A DNA stretch of 12,423 nt from Nitrospinota bacterium. Lineage in GTDB: Bacteria > Nitrospinota > Nitrospinia > Nitrospinales > VA-1. The notes below the pieces were generated by a model, which had not been told where the DNA came from, did not search any database, and worked only from the letters and a program-made list of their open reading frames with translations. A program made the position numbers and the translations under genes. Location of the stretch: contig PCCT01000016.1 of NCBI GenBank assembly GCA_002731985.1, positions 1-12,423 of the forward strand, given 5' to 3'. Shown in pieces: positions 6,651 to 12,423 of this stretch (within the stretch, counting starts at the first letter, position 1; each line of letters opens with the position of its first letter).

Positions 6651-6673
6651 AAGGCGGAAAAACTGCCTTTTTT
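6651..6673 (+). terminator. Intrinsic terminator upstream of rplU
   Basis: AAGGCGG (6651-6657) pairs with CTGCCTT (6663-6669) through seven base pairs including one G-U, with an AAAAA loop, followed by an unbroken T run to 6673 and then CTT. It is oriented for plus-strand transcripts and lies 25 bases upstream of the rplU -35 box. No plus-strand gene ends nearby; the closest stops at 5097. It may stop antisense or read-through RNA, or end a short untranslated transcript. Confidence 0.6.
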
Positions 6674-6697
6674 CTTATCGGGGACCTCTGCAAAAGC

Positions 6698-6726
6698 TTG
6701 ACACGAAAGGCCGGATTAATTATCAT
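6698..6726 (+). promoter_or_regulatory. Near-consensus sigma-70 promoter of rplU-rpmA
   Basis: A perfect TTGACA (-35, 6698-6703), a 17-base spacer and TATCAT (-10, 6721-6726; five of six consensus bases). The predicted start is near 6733, giving a leader of about 88 bases before rplU. This fits the strong constitutive expression expected of ribosomal protein genes. The leader contains a short GATCC/GGATC pairing (about 6759-6783) that could be a regulatory hairpin, which I cannot assign to a known L21 leader. Confidence 0.75.
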
Positions 6727-6820
6727 ACGAAGCTCGTTAAATGACGATTTAATAGATTCGATCCTTCTGCGGTCCGGGGGATCATGTATTGATAGGAATT
6801 GGACCAAGAGGAGTTTTTTG

Positions 6821-7135
6821 ATGTTTGCGGTTTTAAGCACAGGTGGGAAACAATACAAGGTGTCTCAGGGCGACTTGATTGAGATCGAAAAGCTGGATAG
6901 CAATGTTGGCGATACCGTTACTTTGGATCAGGTGCTGATGGTTGGCGAAGGGGAAGATGTTCAAGTGGGTTCTCCCTATGTGTCAGGTTGCAAGGTTACC
7001 GGGGAAGTGATGGAACAGGGTAAAGACGCCAAAATTATTATCTTCAAGAAGAAACGCCGAAAAGGCTATCGCAGGAAAAATGGACACCGTCAGTTGTTCA
7101 CTCAACTGAAAATAACAGAAATAACCAAGGATTAA
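6821..7135 (+). CDS. rplU: 50S ribosomal protein L21
   Basis: A 104-residue protein, the usual L21 length, starting [18 protein letters not shown] and ending with the basic [19 protein letters not shown] segment that binds 23S rRNA. AAGAGGAG lies eight bases before the ATG; the frame opens further upstream, but that part overlaps the promoter and is not translated. It is followed after nine bases by rpmA, the near-universal rplU-rpmA pair, and then by obg. Expression is likely driven by the promoter at 6698-6726. Confidence 0.97.
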   Translation: MFAVLSTGGKQYKVSQGDLIEIEKLDSNVGDTVTLDQVLMVGEGEDVQVGSPYVSGCKVTGEVMEQGKDAKIIIFKKKRRKGYRRKNGHRQLFTQLKITEITKD

Positions 7136-7144
7136 GGAACTCTC

Positions 7145-7402
7145 ATGGCTCACAAAAAGGGACAAGGTAGCACAACAAACGGAAGAGACAGTGTAGGCAA
7201 ACGTCTGGGCGTCAAGCGGTACGGCGGACAGGCTGTGAAGGCCGGTGAGATTCTCGTTCGTCAGCGCGGCACAACATTTCATCCGGGTAAAAATGTTGGG
7301 ATTGGTAGTGACTATACTATTTTCTCCAAAATTCCGGGCACGGTTAAGTTTGAGAACATGACGCGTAAAAAACAGATGATAAGCGTCTATCCCGCTAATT
7401 AG
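7145..7402 (+). CDS. rpmA: 50S ribosomal protein L27
   Basis: An 85-residue L27 beginning [16 protein letters not shown], with the glycine-rich N-terminal tail that reaches the peptidyl-transferase centre, then LGVKRYGGQ and the [22 protein letters not shown] core. The N-terminus begins directly with the mature MAHKKG form, without the cleavable extension found in Firmicutes. The AAGGA ribosome site overlaps the rplU stop codon, indicating tight coupling to rplU. Confidence 0.98.
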   Translation: MAHKKGQGSTTNGRDSVGKRLGVKRYGGQAVKAGEILVRQRGTTFHPGKNVGIGSDYTIFSKIPGTVKFENMTRKKQMISVYPAN

Positions 7403-7420
7403 CAGGTTTTCTGATTTACT

Positions 7421-7439
7421 GGCTGCTGGGATGACAGCC
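7421..7439 (+). terminator. Weak hairpin after rpmA, possible partial terminator
   Basis: GGCTG (7421-7425) and CAGCC (7435-7439) form a five-base-pair stem with a nine-base loop. The T-rich stretch (TTCTTTTGTTGTTT) begins only about ten bases later, so it is a poor intrinsic terminator at best. The 143-base gap between rpmA and obg leaves room for partial termination or a separate obg promoter, but I see no convincing -35/-10 pair. Confidence 0.22.
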
Positions 7440-7545
7440 GCTCCCACCTTCTTTTGTTGTTTCTAAGAAAAAATACCGATGGCATTTGAGCCGTCGTCAA
7501 TCCGAAAATCAATTCGTTTTCTAAATTCAACGACCGAACCATTCC

Positions 7546-8571
7546 ATGTTTATTGATGAGGTGAATATTTCAATCCAGGCCGGCGATGGCGGCAGTGGAT
7601 GTTGTAGCTTCCGACGGGAAAAGTTTGTGCCCTTGGGCGGACCCGACGGAGGTGATGGCGGGAATGGTGGGGATATTATTTTTGAAGCCGATGCCCATTT
7701 GTCGACCTTAACCGATCTTAAAAATAACCGGCTTTATAAAGCTGAAAACGGATGTTCGGGAAAAAGTAAAACGATGACCGGAAGGAGAGGGAAGCATCTG
7801 GTCGTCAAAGTTCCGGCGGGGACACTTGTTCGAGATGAAGCTACCCGGGACCTTCTGGTCGACCTCACAGAAAACAATATGCAATTTGTGGCGGCACACG
7901 GGGGGAAGGGGGGACGCGGCAACACCCGGTTCAAAACATCCCGCAACCGTGCGCCTCGACAATTTGATACTGGCGTAGAAACCGAAGAGAAAAAACTGTT
8001 TCTTGAATTGAAGCTTTTGGCCGATGTGGCGGTCATCGGTCTCCCAAATGCAGGTAAGTCGACTTTTATCTCAAAAATTTCCCATGCTCGGCCCAAAATA
8101 GCCGATTACCCCTTCACCACATTGATTCCTAATTTGGGGGTTGTCCAATTGGATGATTTCTCTACCTTTGTGGCGGCCGATATTCCAGGTCTTATTGAAG
8201 GTGCTCATAAGGGAAAAGGTTTGGGTATCCGCTTCCTTAAGCACACAGAGCGAAGCCGTTTACTGGTTCATCTCCTCGACTTTTCCGTAAGCAATTTGCG
8301 AGATCCTTTGGATGATTACCGAATTGTCCAGAACGAGCTGGAGCAATTCAGCAAAAGTTTATATGAACGCCCTCAGATTCTCGTGGCATCAAAAATTGAC
8401 CACCCGGAAGCGGTGGAAAAGTTTCAGGAATATGAATCCCGTTTGAAAGAGATCAGTCCTGAGGTGTTTTCAATATCTTCGATGACTGGTGAGGGAGTGC
8501 CGAAGCTGCTGTGGAAGATCAAGGAGATGCTGGATCGGCTGAAAAGTGAAGAGTTGGCTTCGTCAAGCTGA
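7546..8571 (+). CDS. obgE: Obg-family GTPase (ribosome assembly / stringent control)
   Basis: A 341-residue GTPase that binds the 50S subunit and couples ribosome maturation to nucleotide levels. The N-terminal Obg fold spans residues 1-160 with the glycine-rich signature GGPDGGDGGNGGD (31-43). The G domain follows: G1 GLPNAGKS (165-172), G2 with Thr191/Thr192 in PFTTL, G3 DIPG (212-215) then LIEGAHKGKGLG, G4 SKID (282-285) and G5 SSMTGEG (311-317). G4 is normally NKxD; Ser replaces Asn here. There is no C-terminal OCT domain, as in many short Obg proteins. The start matches the family N-terminus (MFIDEV) but lacks a Shine-Dalgarno. It follows rplU-rpmA in the conserved order, with a 143-base gap. 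Confidence 0.96.
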   Translation: MFIDEVNISIQAGDGGSGCCSFRREKFVPLGGPDGGDGGNGGDIIFEADAHLSTLTDLKNNRLYKAENGCSGKSKTMTGRRGKHLVVKVPAGTLVRDEATRDLLVDLTENNMQFVAAHGGKGGRGNTRFKTSRNRAPRQFDTGVETEEKKLFLELKLLADVAVIGLPNAGKSTFISKISHARPKIADYPFTTLIPNLGVVQLDDFSTFVAADIPGLIEGAHKGKGLGIRFLKHTERSRLLVHLLDFSVSNLRDPLDDYRIVQNELEQFSKSLYERPQILVASKIDHPEAVEKFQEYESRLKEISPEVFSISSMTGEGVPKLLWKIKEMLDRLKSEELASSS

Positions 8572-8572
8572 G

Positions 8573-8587
8573 TCCTGTCTATTTGAA
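8573..8587. repeat. 15-base sequence shared with 12145-12159, copy 1
   Basis: The 15-mer TCCTGTCTATTTGAA begins one base after the obg stop codon and recurs exactly at 12145-12159, also just downstream of a gene. The flanking sequence is not conserved beyond it. Confidence 0.4.
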
Positions 8588-8637
8588 GTGGACGGTTACA
8601 ATCAAGCTTGCCCACTTGGAAATACAGAGCCAGTTTA

Positions 8638-9912
8638 TTACTGAATCATAAACTCCGTAAACTTTACTTTTTTAACTCGCCCGGCACCTTCAATTTTTTT
8701 ATTGAAGTTATTTTGCAGTCTTCTCTGGAGTTTTTCTTTCACATATAGAATGTCATTGTAGAATTTGTTTCTGAGAAACTGGTCTACAGTGTTCATCGTT
8801 ACTTTCTCATAAATCGGCAATGCTTCTCTAATAACCTGAGCACTAGGACGATCACTCGTTTCTATGAGTAAGTCGAAGCTGAGTACCCGGATATCTGTCG
8901 CGTCAAATGCGACCGGCATAATGGTGGAAAGGGTGACTTGGGTTTCTTCAGGAGCAAGAGCCGCAAGCAGTCCCTCATCGTCTCCACCTTCAACTGCACC
9001 CTTGAGAGTATCTGATTGAGCCAGTTCCTTGGCCAAGTCAGACTCCTTGTCCTCCTGCCCTCCAGCAACTTCCGTTGGCCGACTTTTTCCCGAAGCAGGT
9101 TCTTCTTTCTGTGCGCCGGATTGTTCCTGTTCCTGTTTTTGCTCAGGTTCCAGGGAGTCTTCCAAGGGTGCTTCTTCTGATTCCGGTTCCGCGACATCAG
9201 TTCCTTCTTCAGGCTTTGGTGTTAATTCATCAGGAATTTCCGTGTCTGATTTACCCATTTGAAGAAGTTCTTCAGGGGCAAAGGTTTTCCATCCGAAATA
9301 CAGTCCGCCGCCTGTCAGCAGTAAGGCCGCGACACAGCCCACAGCAATCATTTTTCCGGTTTTGGTAGTGGGAAGGCCAAACTTCTTTTTAGGAGCGATT
9401 TCAAATTCTTCATCATCGTAATCATCGTCGTACTCTTCACCCGCTCCTACTTCATCTTCTTCACCTTCGTCCTCTGGAGTAGAATCCGTTTGAGTTTCCT
9501 CTTCCTCGTCTTCATTCAATGGGTCATCGAGAAAGTCGTCAAGTTCATCATCCCCTGTGTCTGATTTGGAAGAATCTGTTTCTGTGGTTTCGGGTTGTTC
9601 CTTATCTTCTACATCTTCATCTTCTGGCATATCAGTCGCCTTGGTTTCTTCCGATTCAGAAGAGGTTTCCGTGGGTTCTTCCACAGGAGCGGCGTTGGGC
9701 ATATCCGAGTTACCCTCTTCGGGTAATGTTTCAGTTGCACCAGCGGCGGCAGTCGCCTGACTCGAAACATTTTCTTGAGCTTGTTCGGCACCCGGGGGTT
9801 TTACCAGAAATTTCTGCTGGCATTTCGCGCACTTGAATTTGACTCCCGAAGGTTTGATATCGGGTAAATCGACTTGGTAGCCTGCTTGGCAATGCGTGCA
9901 AATAATCTTCAT
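8638..9912 (-). CDS. MJ0042-type zinc-ribbon membrane protein with FliL-like C-terminal domain
   Basis: A 424-residue protein. Residues 1-36 are an MJ0042-type zinc ribbon with C5xxC8 and C28xxC31. Residues ~50-172 are very acidic low-complexity sequence (runs of E, D, S, T). A KKK-flanked single membrane helix lies at about 188-208, so the zinc ribbon should be cytoplasmic and the rest periplasmic. A second acidic, proline/glutamate-rich linker covers ~215-300. Residues ~325-424 resemble the FliL periplasmic domain: a beta strand in LSFDLLIE, a long helix through the KVTMNTVDQFLRNK segment, and a C-terminus VKKVKFTEFMIQ, close to the FliL ending FTEFVVQ. FliL stabilises flagellar stators, but no flagellar gene is nearby. 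The role is therefore open: an envelope protein with a stomatin/FliL-like domain and a cytoplasmic sensor-like ribbon. Confidence 0.82.
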   Translation of the reverse strand: MKIICTHCQAGYQVDLPDIKPSGVKFKCAKCQQKFLVKPPGAEQAQENVSSQATAAAGATETLPEEGNSDMPNAAPVEEPTETSSESEETKATDMPEDEDVEDKEQPETTETDSSKSDTGDDELDDFLDDPLNEDEEEETQTDSTPEDEGEEDEVGAGEEYDDDYDDEEFEIAPKKKFGLPTTKTGKMIAVGCVAALLLTGGGLYFGWKTFAPEELLQMGKSDTEIPDELTPKPEEGTDVAEPESEEAPLEDSLEPEQKQEQEQSGAQKEEPASGKSRPTEVAGGQEDKESDLAKELAQSDTLKGAVEGGDDEGLLAALAPEETQVTLSTIMPVAFDATDIRVLSFDLLIETSDRPSAQVIREALPIYEKVTMNTVDQFLRNKFYNDILYVKEKLQRRLQNNFNKKIEGAGRVKKVKFTEFMIQ

Positions 9913-9949
9913 AACTTTTTGTTTATAATAAGGTTATACCTATTACTCG

Positions 9950-9977
9950 ATTATAGGTTATCGCAGGAAAATTTCAA
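9950..9977 (-). promoter_or_regulatory. Promoter of the zinc-ribbon/FliL-like gene
   Basis: On the minus strand TTGAAA (-35, 9972-9977) and a perfect TATAAT (-10, 9950-9955) lie 16 bases apart, predicting a start near 9943 and a leader of about 30 bases before the ATG at 9912. The -35 box overlaps the left arm of the 10-base inverted repeat, and an AGGTTAT repeat overlaps the -10 region, so regulator binding there would affect this promoter. Confidence 0.6.
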
Positions 9978-10046
9978 CTTAATCCGTATAGCATTATCGG
10001 GTAATAATTTTCCTGAGGCTCTTTTGTCTATAGGGTTTAATCCTAT

Positions 10047-10076
10047 TTGACATGATGGCAACGACTCCCTTATAAT
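10047..10076 (+). promoter_or_regulatory. Full-consensus sigma-70 promoter for the transglycosylase gene
   Basis: A perfect TTGACA (10047-10052) and perfect TATAAT (10071-10076) with an 18-base spacer. The predicted start is near 10083, giving an unusually long leader of about 146 bases before the ATG at 10229. It is among the best sigma-70 matches in the window. Confidence 0.7.
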
Positions 10077-10228
10077 TACCAGATAATGCCTTTAGGTGTT
10101 ATTTCCCCTGATGGATGCTTTCGAAAAGTATCCTTTAATCGTTGGTTTTATATTGCCCGTCTTGGGTTCTTTGAAAACCTGAGCCCGTTGTTTAAGGACT
10201 AAATTAATCCGTTTAAAAGGGTTTATTA

Positions 10229-10897
10229 ATGAAGTTCATCGTGAAATTCAGTTCACTTTTTGCAGGCCTGACTGCCGTGTTCATAATGGCAGGCCTTGAA
10301 AAGCCTAATAATCATACTCAGGGTTTATCGTCCTACCATGCTTCGTGGATCGCCTGGGAGGAGCAGGTATTTGACCGCTCTCTCAAGGAACTCCAAAATC
10401 ATGAATCCCAGTATGAAAAAGACCTTCAGCAGCGGATTACCCAATTGGTTTCACGTTATAAAACGGGGCTCAAAAAAGACCGTCTAGACAATTTGTCTGA
10501 GCGTATAGTTTATGAAAGTAAAAAGTATAGCTATGATCCGTTGTTTTTGACTGCTGTTATTATAACTGAAAGTTCTTTTAATAACTGGGCCCGATCAAAC
10601 AGGGGTGCCTTGGGCTTAATGCAAATTCGACCCACTACCGGTAAGGCGTTGGCAGGTGAAGCCCGCGTAAAGTGGAAAGGAAACCCCACCCTGTATGATC
10701 CAGATGCTAATATTGCACTGGGCGCATATTACCTGAATAAACTGTTTCTTCGTTTCGGTGATCTCGGTTTGGCATTGGAAGCCTATAATCACGGCCCATC
10801 ACAGTTGAGACGTTATTTAAGAAAAGGCATCCGGCCTAAACAATACTCTCAGAAAGTTTTCAAACATTACAACTGGTTACGATCCAAATCCATCTAG
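10229..10897 (+). CDS. Lytic transglycosylase (SLT domain)
   Basis: A 222-residue exported enzyme of the soluble-lytic-transglycosylase family, which cleaves the MurNAc-GlcNAc bond of peptidoglycan to give 1,6-anhydro ends. Residues 1-22 are a signal-like hydrophobic segment (KFIVKFSSLFAGLTAVFIMAG) with no lipobox. Residues ~40-95 are charged, probably helical. The SLT domain spans ~96-215: catalytic Glu114 in IITESSFN, then GALGLMQIRPTTG (126-138), YDPDANIALGAYYL (156-169) and the AYNHGP motif (185-190). AAAAGGG seven bases before the ATG is the ribosome site. It is read from the consensus promoter at 10047-10076 and heads a group of envelope genes, with the cytochrome and SPOR protein genes downstream. 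Preferred peptidoglycan context is unknown. Confidence 0.92.
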   Translation: MKFIVKFSSLFAGLTAVFIMAGLEKPNNHTQGLSSYHASWIAWEEQVFDRSLKELQNHESQYEKDLQQRITQLVSRYKTGLKKDRLDNLSERIVYESKKYSYDPLFLTAVIITESSFNNWARSNRGALGLMQIRPTTGKALAGEARVKWKGNPTLYDPDANIALGAYYLNKLFLRFGDLGLALEAYNHGPSQLRRYLRKGIRPKQYSQKVFKHYNWLRSKSI

Positions 10898-11011
10898 TTT
10901 GAGAATTGTTGCCGCGTGTCCTAAAATGATCTTATCTCCCTATTTCCCAAGTGTTTGCGCTCTTTTCCCCAGACTTTTCCTTATCGGGGTTCCCCGTCTT
11001 ATACTTGAGCC

Positions 11012-11434
11012 ATGAGAACCATGCACCTACCCGCTTCAAGGTACTATCAGCCCATTTCTCAAAGATCGCACCTTTATTCCGGCGTATTTTTCGTTATTGT
11101 TATGATTTTGGGAGCGGGTTGTTCCGATTTCGAACTCGCTCGTGCGTTTAAGGGGGAGTTTAATTCTCAAAAGAATAATAAGGTGATTGGTGAATATTGT
11201 ACCAGTTGCCATATTCATAAGGAATTTGACTCTGCAGAGCATGTGGCCAAGGTTCGCCCGGAGTACAGGCGAAAGCTGTTCAGGAGAACAGCTGAATGCA
11301 GAGTTTGTCATTACCTTGAGAAGCAATGGGTTCATAACGGAGTCCTTCGAAAAACCCGCAGACCTCAGGAAGCAAACCGAGGTGCTTTTAAAGAATTTGA
11401 GAAGGAAAATATAAAGTACCTCGGAAAAAGCTGA
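11012..11434 (+). CDS. Small two-haem c-type cytochrome lipoprotein
   Basis: A 140-residue protein with two CxxCH haem c attachment motifs, CTSCH (residues 63-67) and CRVCH (96-100). The N-terminus has a 23-residue polar/basic lead, a short hydrophobic segment and a lipobox (ILGAG-C37), so it is predicted to be lipid-anchored at the membrane facing the periplasm. The C-terminal ~40 residues are rich in Lys/Arg/Glu with no further motif. The likely role is electron transfer; distal axial ligands could be His69, His77 or His108, but that is inference. An ATG three codons later (11021) is an alternative start; neither has a strong ribosome site. It lies 114 bases after the transglycosylase gene and 49 bases before the SPOR protein gene. 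I do not recognise the specific family. Confidence 0.8.
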   Translation: MRTMHLPASRYYQPISQRSHLYSGVFFVIVMILGAGCSDFELARAFKGEFNSQKNNKVIGEYCTSCHIHKEFDSAEHVAKVRPEYRRKLFRRTAECRVCHYLEKQWVHNGVLRKTRRPQEANRGAFKEFEKENIKYLGKS

Positions 11435-11483
11435 CAAATTATTCCTTCCTCGTAACCTTCTCCGCGATTACAATGTTAAGGAT

Positions 11484-12128
11484 ATGATAGTCGCTCGTGT
11501 TTTGCTTATTACAGTTATGATTGCTTTGGGGAGCATTGCCCAAGTGTCTGCATTTTCTTTAGGGCCGATTAATGTCAAAAGCAAATTTGGTGAGCGGTTT
11601 GACGCAGAAATTGAATTAACAGCAAAACAGTCAGAAAAGAAATCAGTAGCAGAAACTGTTGCGGCTCCATATGTAGTTTATGTGTCCAGCCACCTGGATG
11701 TGCCGACTACAAGGAGAGTCGTGAATGAGTTGAGAAGGAAAGGCCTGAGCGCCTATTCCAGCCCTATCCCAATAGATGATAAAAGGAAAATATACCGGGT
11801 TTATGTTGGGCGCTATAATTCATGGGACCTGGCCAGGGAAGTTACGAAGCAGGTGCGTAAATTATCACTCGGAAAATATGCAATACTAGCTTCGGCACCT
11901 TATGTTCTTGAATCAGGAAATTTTACTGACGAACAAAAGGCACGCGAACAAATTAAACTATTACGCAAAAAAATGTTGTCCCCGTTTTTATTTATTACCG
12001 CAGACAAGAATTTTTCCCAACCCAGATTTAGAGTATTGCTTGGAGCTTTTCGTCAACCGGAGAGCGCGTCCAAATTATCGGAACAACTTTCTACGCTAGA
12101 TATTCCCTTCACAATCGACCAACCCTGA
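11484..12128 (+). CDS. Exported protein: FimV-like N-terminal motif plus two SPOR-like domains
   Basis: A 214-residue exported protein. The signal peptide covers residues 1-23 (cleavage after VSA). Directly after it, FSLGPINVKSKFGERFDAEI (24-43) matches the opening of FimV/TspA-type proteins (LGxIxVxSxLGxPLxAEIEL). The FimV domain stops there and is followed by two SPOR-like repeats, about 62-135 (core IYRVYVGRYNS, 103-113) and 139-211 (core RFRVLLGAFRQP, 181-192). SPOR domains bind peptidoglycan strands stripped of stem peptides, typically at division sites, so this is likely a periplasmic wall-binding protein. AAGGAT abuts the ATG at 11484 with very short spacing; ATG at 11517 would cut the signal peptide and is less likely. 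It follows a lytic transglycosylase two genes upstream, which fits a shared cell-wall role. Confidence 0.8.
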   Translation: MIVARVLLITVMIALGSIAQVSAFSLGPINVKSKFGERFDAEIELTAKQSEKKSVAETVAAPYVVYVSSHLDVPTTRRVVNELRRKGLSAYSSPIPIDDKRKIYRVYVGRYNSWDLAREVTKQVRKLSLGKYAILASAPYVLESGNFTDEQKAREQIKLLRKKMLSPFLFITADKNFSQPRFRVLLGAFRQPESASKLSEQLSTLDIPFTIDQP

Positions 12129-12144
12129 CGCACTGCCTGCTAGC

Positions 12145-12159
12145 TCCTGTCTATTTGAA
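12145..12159. repeat. 15-base sequence shared with 8573-8587, copy 2
   Basis: The second exact copy of TCCTGTCTATTTGAA, 16 bases after the stop of the SPOR protein gene. Both copies sit just downstream of a coding region on the same strand. Confidence 0.4.
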
Positions 12160-12222
12160 TTATTGTGGGTTACCTTGTTTTTGTCGGCGAGCTTTTCGGG
12201 GGGTGATTTTATAATTCAGGCG

Positions 12223-12254
12223 AAAAAAAACCGCCCCTGAATACAGGGGCGGTT
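12223..12254 (-). terminator. Strong intrinsic terminator of the HU-family gene
   Basis: A perfect nine-base-pair stem CCGCCCCTG (12231-12239) / CAGGGGCGG (12244-12252) with an AATA loop, extended by two A-T pairs. On the minus strand it is followed by eight T residues (12223-12230 read in reverse), giving a textbook rho-independent terminator about 32 bases after the HU stop. On the plus strand no T run follows directly, so it ends the SPOR-gene transcript poorly. Confidence 0.85.
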
Positions 12255-12285
12255 GGGGTATCTTTTCTGCTGTTTGAAAAAATAA

Positions 12286-12423
12286 TTACAAAGAACCTTT
12301 CAGGGTAGGAGCAGGTTTGAAACCAACTGTCTTGCTGGCTTTGATTTTAATTTCAGCTCCAGTTTGTGGATTGCGACCCTTTCTTGCTTTCCTGTTTCTA
12401 ACAGTGAATGTTCCAAAAGAAGG
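12286..12423 (-). CDS. HU/IHF-family DNA-binding protein, C-terminal part
   Basis: Only the last 45 residues lie in the window; the 5' part runs off the right edge. The fragment [20 protein letters not shown], followed by [22 protein letters not shown], matches the beta-arm and C-terminal helix region of HU proteins. It includes the RNP motif (RNPQTG) whose proline inserts between base pairs. HU bends and compacts DNA as a homo- or heterodimer. The ending LKGSL is a little longer than the usual LK(D/E). The gene ends at a TAA and is followed by the terminator at 12223-12254. HU versus IHF subunit cannot be settled from this fragment, but the RKGRNPQTG form favours HU. Confidence 0.93.
   Translation of the reverse strand, partial: PSFGTFTVRNRKARKGRNPQTGAEIKIKASKTVGFKPAPTLKGSL

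Larger units (their letters stand above)
9913..10228. other. Divergent 316-base control region
   Basis: This region separates the zinc-ribbon gene (-) from the transglycosylase gene (+). It holds a promoter on each strand (listed separately), a perfect 10-base inverted repeat CAGGAAAATT (9964-9973) / AATTTTCCTG (10006-10015), and two direct copies of AGGTTAT (9931-9937 and 9955-9961) 24 bases apart. The 6-base inverted pair ACCTAT / ATAGGT lies at 9938-9943 / 9953-9958. The plus-strand leader includes an 8-base-pair stem with two G-U pairs (10161-10168 with 10176-10183). A 23-codon open frame (10111-10182) with a hydrophobic centre but no ribosome site is also present. No further gene is seen. 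Confidence 0.6.

Noticed and set aside
6698..6820. N-terminal extension of L21
   Set aside because: The extension coincides with the promoter and leader; L21 proteins start at MFAV/MYAV, and the ATG at 6821 has a strong ribosome site.
9519..9836. Plus-strand frames opposite the acidic region of the zinc-ribbon protein
   Set aside because: Low-complexity acidic codons leave opposite frames open by composition; Ser/Val-rich translation without any motif.
10990..11004. GC-rich hairpin (CGGG-GTTC-CCCG region) before the cytochrome gene as a terminator
   Set aside because: Only about four base pairs are possible with a realistic loop, and no T run follows.
1..12423. CRISPR array, toxin-antitoxin pair, prophage or transposon
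   Set aside because: No regularly spaced repeats, transposase, integrase, inverted element ends or small toxin-like gene pairs were seen. The 81-bp periodicity in region 1 is coding LRR structure.

Overview
The window carries a compact, roughly 45-48% GC (by eye) bacterial chromosome segment with no tRNA, rRNA, insertion sequence, CRISPR or phage gene that I can see. The mix suggests a Gram-negative, marine-type lineage such as Nitrospinota or a former deltaproteobacterial group. It includes ribonuclease-inhibitor-type LRR proteins, an MJ0042 zinc-ribbon membrane protein with a FliL-like end, a FimV-like N-terminus joined to SPOR domains, a small two-haem lipoprotein cytochrome and SHOCT lipoproteins. 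That placement is inference from gene content, not a measured phylogeny.

Region 1 (1-3163) holds three paralogous LRR genes built on an exact 27-residue (81 bp) period. They are a 5'-truncated copy (1-342, +), a five-repeat copy (398-1057, -) and a seven-repeat copy (2453-3163, +). A secreted Sel1/Hcp-like cysteine-pair protein (1099-1566, -) lies upstream of the minus-strand LRR gene and probably shares its transcript. Divergent from it is aroK, which begins a plus-strand run of closely spaced genes: shikimate kinase, LRR protein, AlkA-like glycosylase and O-methyltransferase (1836-4474). A free-standing small protein with two copies of a DUF4254-like domain follows (4624-5097).

Region 2 (5156-6521, -) is a two-gene overlapping pair: a TehB-like SAM methyltransferase followed by a SHOCT-tailed lipoprotein. 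It is read from a good sigma-70-type promoter at 6552-6580, whose spacer holds a perfect inverted repeat.

Region 3 (6651-8571, +) is the conserved housekeeping block rplU-rpmA-obg, with a near-consensus promoter at 6698-6726. The Obg protein has SKID in place of NKxD in its guanine-specificity motif.

Region 4 (8638-12128) is envelope-centred: the zinc-ribbon/FliL-like protein (-), a 316-base divergent control region with strong promoters on both strands, a lytic transglycosylase, a two-haem lipoprotein cytochrome and a FimV-like/SPOR-repeat protein (all +). The window ends in the 3' part of an HU-family gene (-) followed by a strong intrinsic terminator.

I see no single coherent undescribed defence or biosynthetic system. 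The most interesting items are unusual domain combinations (zinc ribbon plus FliL-like; FimV start plus two SPOR; duplicated DUF4254-like), the 13-G tract inside aroK, the 27-residue LRR family, and the structured divergent control region at 9913-10228.
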